From a bacterium (GTDB lineage: Bacteria; Hydrogenedentota; Hydrogenedentia; Hydrogenedentiales; SLHB01): a stretch of DNA of 22,028 nt. The position numbers and the translations under genes were made by a program. The stretch covers positions 1 through 22,028 of the forward strand of contig JAAEQP010001566.1 in assembly GCA_024231375.1 (NCBI GenBank), written 5' to 3'. Of this stretch, positions 16,473 to 22,028 are shown in pieces. The notes beneath the pieces were generated by a model. It was not told the DNA's origin and made no database searches. It worked only from the letters and a program-made list of their open reading frames with translations. The stretch's first letter is position 1; every line of letters begins with the position of its first letter.

Positions 16473-19033
16473 TGGTCTTCCACCTCTGCCTGTCGTTTCG
16501 CTTCGAACAACTTCCGATATGCCGTGTACACACCTTCGCTGGGCCCTTTGACGACGCGGACCCCTGGAAGAGATTCAAGGAACATGCGACCGTAGTACTT
16601 CGTCACCACGCGCCGATCCAGAACCAGTATGACGCCTGAGTCTGTCTTTCGGCGAATCAACCGGCCGAATCCCTGCCGGAACTTGATGACCGCCTGCGGT
16701 ACCGTGAACTCCATGAAGGACTTGCCGCCGCTCGCATCGATCGCCTCCGCGCGCGCCTCCAATATGGGTTCGGTAGGTACGCGAAACGGAAGTTTTGGGA
16801 GTATAACACACTGCAATGCGTCGCCGGCAACGTCCACGCCTTCCCAAAAACTGTCCGTTCCGAAGAGCACGCTGGACGGATCGGCCCGGAATTCGTCGAG
16901 CAGCCGGGTCCGTGCGGCGGCCCCCTGTTTGAGGGGCTTGATCCCTGCGTCGCGGAGTTCCGGTTCGAGCTTCCGGAACGCGTAATCCAGCGCGTAGAAG
17001 GAGGTGAACAAGATGAACGCGTGCCCCTTGGAAGCCGTGAGCGCCCTGCGGATGTGATTCACGGTCTCGTCCAGGAACCCGGAGTCGTTCGGCTCGACAA
17101 TGTCCGTCGGGATGCATAGGAGCGCCTGCTTCTCGAAATCGAAGGGCGAATCGAGCATCACCCCCTCGAAGGAGCGTCCCTTGATACGGTCGAGACCGAT
17201 CCGGGACGACAGGAAATCGAAGCTCTGCTTGACGGTCAACGTGGCCGACGTCATCACCATCGCGTCCAGGTTCGAGTAGACCCATTCGGCCAGCGGCTCG
17301 CCTACGTGCAGTGGACACGAGACCACGCGGACGATGTGCTTGTTCTTGCCGTCAATCTCCACCCAGCGCACCGTGTTGGGCTCAAGTTCCTCGGTGGTCG
17401 CAGCCACGAACGAGGTGGCCAGACGCTGGAGCCGGTCGCGGTACCCTTCAAGCTCCCCAATCTCAGTCACATACGCCGATTCCTGGCCGCTGCCGGGCGG
17501 CTCGATCTTCTTCAGAAGGCGGATGAGCGTGTTCACCGACTTCGCGCAGTTGATGGTGTCCTCCGCCGTGGGAAGGACGTATACCGAGCGAATATCGCGC
17601 CAAGCGTCCTCGGCAAGGTGCTCTTCTCTGAGTCGCCACTTGATATCGCGGCCTACCTGGCCGCAACGATCCGCCGTGAGTGCGCGGATGGCGTCGAATG
17701 CGTTCCACAACCCTTCCCGGGTCATGGCCAGGTGCGGCAATACGTCGTTGTCGATATGGGTCAGCAGTTCTTCCTGCTGCTTGCGCGTGATTCCCTTTTC
17801 GCGAATCAGCTTCGTTTTCAGGAAAGGGATGAGTCCGCGCTCACGGCCCCGTTCGCTGCTCACGAACCGACCGATGAGGGTCGTCGCCCCCGCCCGCGTC
17901 ACACGCATCCCGAAATATTCGGTCGCCGAATCCTCCACGCTATGTGCTTCATCGAGAATCAGACGTTTGAACGCGGGAAGCACGGCCAAGGACGTGAAGT
18001 TCCCGGTTTCCTTCTTGATGGCCAGGTCCGCGAACAGCATGTGATGATTCACGACCAGGATGTCCGCTTTGGCGACCGCACGCCGTGCTTTACCGATAAA
18101 GCAACGCTTGGGATCGGGACAGTTGGACAGCCGACACGTGTCCGCTTCGGAGCACACCCGCTCCCACACGTCTTTGGGCGCCACGAACGGCAGGTCGGAC
18201 CGGCTTCCGTCTTCAGTCTTCTCCGCCCAGTCGAGGATCGCCTGCAAACACGCCTCGTCCCGTTCATCCTCGAACAGGGTCGCCTCGGAATGGACGCGCC
18301 GCAGTTTGCGCTGGCAGAGGTAATTGCTTCGTCCTTTCACAAGCACGGTATTGAATTCGAGGTCCAGACACCGCGCCAGGAGCGGAATGTCTTTGTGAAC
18401 GATCTGCTCCTGAAGATTGATGGTCCGGGTGGACACCACGATCCGTTCCTTGTTCCGAATCGCCCACAGCACAGCCGGCAACAAGTAGGCAAACGTTTTC
18501 CCAACCCCCGTCGGCGCTTCCAGCACAGCCACCCCGTTGTCGTTGAACGCCTGAGCCACGGCCCGCATCATCTCGGCCTGTTGCGGCCGCACCTCGAAAT
18601 CGGGCACCGCCTCGGCCAGTTTCCCAGCCGGCGACAGGTAGCGGTCGAGTTCGGTCGGGTCGAGGGGCGTCTTGTTGGTATGGATGAACGGTTCAACCAC
18701 CACATACACCCGTTCAACCACATTGTCGACGATATAGACGCCATGCCCATTGAACCCGAACACGGACGCCAGTTGCAGGTCCGCTTCCGACGGCGCAATC
18801 TCGCCCGACGGATGGTTGTGGATCACCACTTCGCGAGGGTCCAACCCCTCCATGAACGCAGGCACCGCCCCCTCGTGACCCCGCGCGCAGACACGCACCG
18901 ACTCCACGATGCCCGAAGGCGTAAGCGCCCCGGCGAAGAAGACCTCGCGCCCGCCCACCTCGTCGATGGCGTCGCGGATGTGCTCCATCGCCTCAGACGT
19001 GAAACGGCTGGCTGTGTCCTGACCAATTTCCAT
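16469..19033 (-). CDS. JAB/JAMM metallopeptidase-like domain fused to DinG/XPD-type Fe-S helicase
   Basis: Residue numbers are from the ATG at 19033. An N-terminal RadC/JAB-like domain (about 1-125) has the full JAMM motif, with His72, His74, Ser82 and Asp85 in HNHPSGEIAPSEAD. Then comes a superfamily 2 helicase that should unwind DNA 5'-3': Walker A APTGVGKT (Lys179), DEAH box (361-364) and motif VI QGFGRLIRR. Cys240, Cys300, Cys305 and Cys311 keep the X4 and X5 spacings of the last three E. coli DinG iron-sulfur ligands, so a 4Fe-4S cluster is expected. No exonuclease domain is seen. A GTG at 19141 would add 36 residues, but that stretch has weaker third-position GC and abuts an inverted repeat, so the ATG is preferred. 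The gene likely serves DNA repair or conflict resolution. What the JAB domain cuts, if anything, is unknown. Confidence 0.9.
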   Translation of the reverse strand: MEIGQDTASRFTSEAMEHIRDAIDEVGGREVFFAGALTPSGIVESVRVCARGHEGAVPAFMEGLDPREVVIHNHPSGEIAPSEADLQLASVFGFNGHGVYIVDNVVERVYVVVEPFIHTNKTPLDPTELDRYLSPAGKLAEAVPDFEVRPQQAEMMRAVAQAFNDNGVAVLEAPTGVGKTFAYLLPAVLWAIRNKERIVVSTRTINLQEQIVHKDIPLLARCLDLEFNTVLVKGRSNYLCQRKLRRVHSEATLFEDERDEACLQAILDWAEKTEDGSRSDLPFVAPKDVWERVCSEADTCRLSNCPDPKRCFIGKARRAVAKADILVVNHHMLFADLAIKKETGNFTSLAVLPAFKRLILDEAHSVEDSATEYFGMRVTRAGATTLIGRFVSSERGRERGLIPFLKTKLIREKGITRKQQEELLTHIDNDVLPHLAMTREGLWNAFDAIRALTADRCGQVGRDIKWRLREEHLAEDAWRDIRSVYVLPTAEDTINCAKSVNTLIRLLKKIEPPGSGQESAYVTEIGELEGYRDRLQRLATSFVAATTEELEPNTVRWVEIDGKNKHIVRVVSCPLHVGEPLAEWVYSNLDAMVMTSATLTVKQSFDFLSSRIGLDRIKGRSFEGVMLDSPFDFEKQALLCIPTDIVEPNDSGFLDETVNHIRRALTASKGHAFILFTSFYALDYAFRKLEPELRDAGIKPLKQGAAARTRLLDEFRADPSSVLFGTDSFWEGVDVAGDALQCVILPKLPFRVPTEPILEARAEAIDASGGKSFMEFTVPQAVIKFRQGFGRLIRRKTDSGVILVLDRRVVTKYYGRMFLESLPGVRVVKGPSEGVYTAYRKLFEAKRQAEVEDQ

Positions 19034-19141
19034 GGGGATTGACTTCAGTCTTTCTACGATGGCGTTACGGGCACCCGGAGTTGGTTGTTCCAGAGGCGGG
19101 ACAACGTCGCTGCCGGCCGGGATAATAGCAGGAACCCACAC

Positions 19142-19165
19142 CCCAATTCAGCAAGCAGAATTGGG
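19142..19165. repeat. Perfect 8-bp inverted repeat before the helicase gene
   Basis: CCCAATTC (19142-19149) and GAATTGGG (19158-19165) flank an 8-base loop. The repeat lies 109-132 bp upstream of the helicase ATG, between it and a second palindrome. It may be an operator or part of the repeat cluster that follows; the same AATTCCC-like ending recurs at 19251-19257. Confidence 0.5.
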
Positions 19166-19194
19166 AGGAACCGGGGACTACGCCAGACGGGCGC

Positions 19195-19257
19195 GGGAAC
19201 TGGGGACTGTACCAAGCGAGCGAGTCCACGAGCGAGACGGGACTGTCCCCAATTCCC
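19195..19257. repeat. Imperfect long palindrome, REPIN-like
   Basis: The left arm GGGAACTGGGGACTGTACC (19195-19213) and the reverse complement of the right arm at 19239-19257 agree at 16 of 19 bases. The 25-base centre holds GAGCGAG repeats. A third, partial copy of the arm core (GGAACCGGGGACT) lies at 19168-19180. The element sits just downstream of the propeller-protein stop, so its RNA could form a long 3' hairpin. Such ends recall REP elements mobilised by RAYT transposases, but no transposase is in the window. Confidence 0.6.
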
Positions 19258-19276
19258 AGTCCTGCCGCCGGACCCC

Positions 19277-20071
19277 CTACTCAGACACCACCCCCCGCTT
19301 CGCCACCTCAACAACCCGACCCACCACAATCCGCTTCCCGGGCCGGTCATTGACGACCACCGTCGAATCGCCCAGATACGCCACGTCCTGCAGCGCAAAC
19401 GGGGCCACCCCAGCCTCGATGGTCTTGCTGTTGAACTCCTCATCGATGAGATAGAAGTCCTTGCCGTGCGAGTTCACCATGAACCGTTTCCGGTCGGGCA
19501 GGTACGCAAGCCCTTGGATACCGTACGCGCAAATGAAGTCGGTCCGGATTTCGCGCACGCACTCGTACCCCTCGTCGAATTGGACGATGTAGTCCACGTG
19601 GTCATTGTCCCAGTAGGACTCGGCGACATACCGGAACCGGCCATGCACGGCAATCCCGCCTGCGCAGATCCCAAACCACTTGGCCACGTCGTGTTCCGCC
19701 ACCATCTCCAGAGTCTTCGCATCGTACTCGCAGATCCAGTGCTTGTCGGTCCCTTCCTTGCAGCATTCCGACACGGCCGCATAGATGCGGCCTTCGTGGT
19801 ACGCAATCCCGCCGTGGTGCCATTTCAGCTTCGGCCCCCGCGCGACCACCTTGCCCTGAAGGTCGTGCTTCACCAGCCGATGGGTCAACTGCACGTACAC
19901 GTGCTTACCATCCGTCGCGATGCCCTGCTGGCCCCCTTCCGCTTCAGGAAAGGATCGAATTACCTCGATTCCGAGCGTCGGCTTCGGCTTGTCAGACACG
20001 GCATTTCCCTCTCCCGCGAACGCTGCAGCAGACACAAGACCCCCGCAAACAACCAGTACCAACCATTTCAT
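19277..20071 (-). CDS. Secreted propeller-like protein of unknown function
   Basis: The 264-residue protein starts with a clear Sec signal peptide: MKWLVLVVCGGLVSAAAFA, with a likely cut before GEG. The mature part has repeated short strand-like blocks (QQGIATDGKHVYVQ, HHGGIAYHEGRIYAA, ICAGGIAVHGRFRYVA, YGIQGLAYLPDRKRFMV, ALQDVAYLGDSTVVV). These look like blades of an NHL- or SMP30-like beta-propeller. About five blades are visible, fewer than in a usual closed propeller. No catalytic motif is recognised. The ATG at 20071 is used because AGAGGAG lies eight bases upstream; a GTG at 20080 would overlap that site. The protein follows the sulfatase gene after a 193-bp gap with a hairpin element, so it may bind sugars or signals outside the cell, but this is inferred from context. 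Confidence 0.8.
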   Translation of the reverse strand: MKWLVLVVCGGLVSAAAFAGEGNAVSDKPKPTLGIEVIRSFPEAEGGQQGIATDGKHVYVQLTHRLVKHDLQGKVVARGPKLKWHHGGIAYHEGRIYAAVSECCKEGTDKHWICEYDAKTLEMVAEHDVAKWFGICAGGIAVHGRFRYVAESYWDNDHVDYIVQFDEGYECVREIRTDFICAYGIQGLAYLPDRKRFMVNSHGKDFYLIDEEFNSKTIEAGVAPFALQDVAYLGDSTVVVNDRPGKRIVVGRVVEVAKRGVVSE

Positions 20072-20129
20072 CAGTTCCACTCCTCTCCACTTCGTTGTGG
20101 CCGGTCTCCCGCCCCTTCCGGCAGGAGAA

Positions 20130-20208
20130 GTGGCACGGGCTTCCAGCCCGTGATTCTACCTACCACGACCTTCCGATCCGGAAATCACGGCCAAGATGGC
20201 CGTGCCAC
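20130..20208. repeat. REPIN-like element of two inverted hairpins
   Basis: Two 23-base segments (20130-20152 and 20186-20208) each fold on themselves: CACGGGCT/AGCCCGTG and CACGGCCA/TGGCCGTG, each with a 3-base loop. They also pair with one another through the outer arms GTGGCACGG and CCGTGCCAC. Between them lies a small TTCCG-ATC-CGGAA hairpin at 20171-20183. Mirror-image paired hairpins are the hallmark of REPINs. The element fills most of the gap between the sulfatase and propeller genes. I recall similar motifs in Verrucomicrobia- and Planctomycetota-like genomes, but cannot count copies here. Confidence 0.7.
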
Positions 20209-20264
20209 ATCCGGCCACCGAAGGCGTCCTCCCCGCATGCGCGGAGCGACGGGGTGGCGCCGCC

Positions 20265-21632
20265 CTACCGCGCCTTCCCTTCGTGTGGATGCGCCGTGGT
20301 TCCGTTGTCCACCGTCCATTCCCGTTCCCACCGCTTTTCAATCCCGGCCCGCCATTCTTCGGCGGCCTCCGTCAACTCGGCAACCAACTCGGGGTGCTCG
20401 TCCTTCAGATTCCGCGTTTCCCCCATGTCTTCGTCAAGGTTTGCCAAATGTACAGCGTCCTCTGCCGGGGCGCCTTCCACCAGCACACCGTCCAACACCA
20501 GCTTCCAGGGCCCCTGCCGGACCGCCGTCTGACCGTCCATCTCCCAGAAGATACGGTCATGGGGCGGCGCATCGGACTCTTTCGCCAGCAGAGGCAGAAT
20601 ATCGACCCCGTCGGTCTCGTAGTCCGATGGGTCTCCGCCCGCGGCCTTCAGCATCGTTGGAAAGATGTCCATCGCCGCGCACGCTGTATCGACGACCTGC
20701 CCCCCCGGAATCGCCTCGGGCCAACTCATGAGCGCCGGCATGCGGATGCCGCCCTCGTATAGACTGAACTTGTGTCCCTTCAACCCGCCTGCCGATCCGC
20801 CGTAGTAGGGGTCCTCGGTACCGTCCAGCCAGTTCCGCGTCTCCCGGGAGGGACCATTGTCGCTCTGGAAGAACACGCACGTGTTCTCCAATTCCCCCGC
20901 ATCCTCGACCGCCTTGAGAATTGCCCCCACGCTATCGTCGACGGCGCTGAGCATGGCGGCCATGATGCGACGGTCCCACGGCAGGTCCGGGAACCGGTCC
21001 AGATACTTCTGAGGCGCATGCATGGGGTAGTGGGGCGCATTGTAGGGGACATATAGAAAGAACGGGGCATCGTCCGACGCCGCGCGCCGGACATGGTCGA
21101 TGGCACGTTCCGTGATCATTTCCGTGAAATACCGGCCGTTGTCGTAGACTTCCTGGCCGTCCTGCCACAGGTCATGGACCGGGTCGCTATGATTTCCCGC
21201 CATGCACCAGTAGAAGATGTGCGAATAGTAGTCGATACACCCCGCCAGGAAGCCGAACCACTCGTCGAACCCATGGTTGTGGGGTTGGCACGGTTCCGTG
21301 ACGCCCAGATGCCATTTTCCGACCATGCCCGTCCGGTACCCCAGCCCTTTCAGCGCCGTCGCAAGCGTCGGGACCTTGGGCGGAAGGCCGGTTGCGGTGC
21401 GATGTCCACCAAGAATGGACCGAACCCCCGCATTTCCTGGATACCGGCCCGTCAACAGCGCCGCTCGGGACGGCGAGCATACCGGCGAATTGGAATACCA
21501 GTTCGTGAATCGGACGCCCGACTCGGCCACACGGTCCAGATTCGGCGTAACGAAATCGGCTGCCCCCATGCACGACAGATCCCCGTAGCCTTGGTCATCG
21601 GTCAGGAACACAATGAAATTTGGCCGTTTCAC
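20265..21632 (-). CDS. Type I (formylglycine-dependent) sulfatase
   Basis: This 455-residue alkaline-phosphatase-fold enzyme hydrolyses sulfate esters. The metal site opens with LTDDQGYGD (Asp12, Asp13). The CxPSR signature is CSPSRAALLTG with Cys52, the residue converted to formylglycine by a separate maturase not found in this window. GKWHLG, SDNGP and the LKGHKFSLYEGGIRMP stretch are further family landmarks. The N-terminus (MKRPNFIVFLTDD) runs straight into the catalytic core without a signal peptide, so the protein appears cytoplasmic. Many polysaccharide sulfatases are exported, which makes this notable. The GTG start is supported by GGGGAGG eight bases upstream. It heads the pair with the secreted propeller-like protein and faces the prepilin gene across a divergent region. 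The sulfated substrate is unknown. Confidence 0.95.
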   Translation of the reverse strand: MKRPNFIVFLTDDQGYGDLSCMGAADFVTPNLDRVAESGVRFTNWYSNSPVCSPSRAALLTGRYPGNAGVRSILGGHRTATGLPPKVPTLATALKGLGYRTGMVGKWHLGVTEPCQPHNHGFDEWFGFLAGCIDYYSHIFYWCMAGNHSDPVHDLWQDGQEVYDNGRYFTEMITERAIDHVRRAASDDAPFFLYVPYNAPHYPMHAPQKYLDRFPDLPWDRRIMAAMLSAVDDSVGAILKAVEDAGELENTCVFFQSDNGPSRETRNWLDGTEDPYYGGSAGGLKGHKFSLYEGGIRMPALMSWPEAIPGGQVVDTACAAMDIFPTMLKAAGGDPSDYETDGVDILPLLAKESDAPPHDRIFWEMDGQTAVRQGPWKLVLDGVLVEGAPAEDAVHLANLDEDMGETRNLKDEHPELVAELTEAAEEWRAGIEKRWEREWTVDNGTTAHPHEGKAR

Positions 21633-21751
21633 GATTCAAGCCTCCCCGATGCCCGGCACACCGGCATTTTCCCCATCCAACTGGCAAGAAGCATGGTAGT
21701 CGGCCGTCCTCGTCATATCAACCGGCACCGTCTGGGCGGGAATTGGCCTCG

Positions 21752-21774
21752 TGAGTGACGAAAATTGTCACTCA
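21752..21774. promoter_or_regulatory. Palindromic site, possible enhancer or operator
   Basis: TGAGTGAC-N7-GTCACTCA is a perfect 8-bp inverted repeat with an AT-rich centre. It has no U-tract or GC-rich stem, so a protein-binding site is likelier than a terminator. Its centre is about 140 bp upstream of the start predicted from the sigma-54-like site, a usual distance for an enhancer-binding activator. It also lies 120 bp before the sulfatase start. Confidence 0.5.
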
Positions 21775-21878
21775 GGGCGCTCGTGGTACGGAAATGGACA
21801 CGTCATCCACGACGCCCAAACCAGGAAGAATCCCCTAAGCCACTGCAACCAGATAGTTTAACGAGTATTCGCGAGATT

Positions 21879-21894
21879 TGGCACGGATGTTGTA
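21879..21894 (+). promoter_or_regulatory. Near-consensus sigma-54 (-24/-12) promoter
   Basis: TGGCACGGATGTTGTA matches the TGGCAC-N5-TTGC(A/T) form except for GT in place of GC at the -12 element. The GG-to-G(C/T) spacing of ten bases is correct. Transcription would start near 21904, about 100 bases before the prepilin ATG. Sigma-54 control of pilin genes is known in several bacteria (for example pilA of Pseudomonas and Myxococcus), which makes the context fitting. Confidence 0.5.
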
Positions 21895-22004
21895 CTTAGT
21901 CGTGGCAAGTTGAATCGGAAGGACATGGCCCTGGCGTACGGGGTCATCTGAACGAAAAGTTTAAAAACGGTCCACGGTAGACACGAAAGCAGGAGGATTG
22001 AACT

Positions 22005-22028
22005 ATGAAGCGTAAAGAAGGTTTCACA
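22005..22028 (+). CDS. Start of a type IV prepilin/pseudopilin-like gene, cut by the window edge
   Basis: Only eight codons are visible: MKRKEGFT. A short, positively charged leader ending in Gly-Phe-Thr is the classical type III (prepilin) signal, in which the peptidase cuts after Gly and methylates the Phe; the expected hydrophobic helix would start just beyond the edge. A strong AGGAGG at 21991-21996 lies eight bases before the ATG. In Planctomycetota- and Lentisphaerota-like genomes such starts are very common on secreted proteins of the DUF1559 type, so this may be a pseudopilin-like protein rather than a major pilin. The call depends on sequence outside the window. Confidence 0.7.

Larger units (their letters stand above)
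21633..22004. other. Divergent regulatory region between sulfatase and prepilin genes
   Basis: This 372-bp stretch holds no convincing gene. It contains the palindrome at 21752-21774, a sigma-54-like site at 21879-21894, and a roughly 100-base leader before the prepilin start. The part nearest 22004 is clearly more AT-rich than the flanking genes, as is usual for promoter DNA. A weak 6-bp inverted repeat (TCGTGG at 21781-21786, CCACGA at 21807-21812) lies beside the main palindrome. No clear -35/-10 pair for the minus-strand sulfatase was seen. Confidence 0.6.

Noticed and set aside
15105..19033. Considered whether JAB-DinG plus neighbours form an antiviral island
   Set aside because: pgi is a housekeeping gene, base composition does not shift, and no nuclease, ubiquitin-like or sensor partner was found beside the fusion, so a defence role is not supported.
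17306..19042. A 578-codon open frame on the plus strand
   Set aside because: It is a mirror of the JAB-DinG gene, which has full helicase and JAMM motifs on the other strand; no family motif is seen in the antisense product.
19085..20731. A 548-codon plus-strand frame across the propeller gene and the repeats
   Set aside because: It crosses two repeat elements and two genes with good starts and motifs on the other strand; the product is Pro/Arg/Ser-rich and looks non-coding.
21927..21953. Possible eight-codon leader peptide (ATG to TGA) in the prepilin 5' region
   Set aside because: The only nearby GGAAGGA is too close to the ATG for normal initiation and there is no attenuator hairpin downstream.
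21904..22004. Possible riboswitch in the prepilin leader (for example cyclic-di-GMP type)
   Set aside because: No conserved core motif of a riboswitch class I know could be recognised in the roughly 100 bases.

Overview
This is a GC-rich, tightly packed bacterial chromosomal segment. No rRNA, tRNA, CRISPR array, phage gene or transposase was recognised. Several features recall free-living Planctomycetota, Lentisphaerota or Hydrogenedentota-like bacteria: a sulfatase beside a secreted propeller-like protein, a type IV prepilin/pseudopilin start at the right edge, a helix-turn-helix/receiver regulator, and REPIN-like intergenic palindromes. That placement is inference; the window holds no phylogenetic marker I can place firmly.

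Layout. (1) 1-3018, plus strand: the end of a polytopic membrane protein, a family 2 glycosyltransferase, a DegT/DnrJ-type sugar aminotransferase and a SAM methyltransferase, with start and stop codons touching or overlapping. This looks like the tail of a surface-glycan operon. (2) 3158-5208, minus strand: a two-domain rhodanese followed by an aldo/keto reductase. (3) 5300-13259, minus strand: one operon-like block transcribed from a consensus promoter at 13336-13365. It runs from an HTH-receiver regulator, to a large hybrid sensor kinase with HAMP, PAS, GAF, kinase and two receiver domains, to two half-ABC exporters that form an asymmetric heterodimer (one catalytic Glu, one Asp). Kinase stop and first ABC start overlap (TGATG), and the two ABC genes overlap (ATGA). 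(4) 13501-19033, minus strand: a JAB/JAMM metallopeptidase-like domain fused to an Fe-S DinG/XPD-type helicase, then phosphoglucose isomerase, then a TPR-like membrane protein, all with 4-nt overlaps. (5) 19277-21632, minus strand: a type I sulfatase and a secreted propeller-like protein, separated by a REPIN-like double hairpin. (6) 21633-22028: a divergent regulatory region leading to the first codons of a prepilin-like gene. It has a near-consensus sigma-54 -24/-12 element and a palindrome about 140 bp upstream of the predicted start, where an enhancer site would be expected.

The least ordinary items are the JAB-DinG fusion cotranscribed with pgi, the regulator/kinase/exporter operon with its strong promoter and palindrome at the predicted transcription start, the enhancer-plus-sigma-54 layout before the prepilin, and two different families of intergenic palindromes around 19.1-20.2 kb. 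No wholly new system could be proved from sequence alone.
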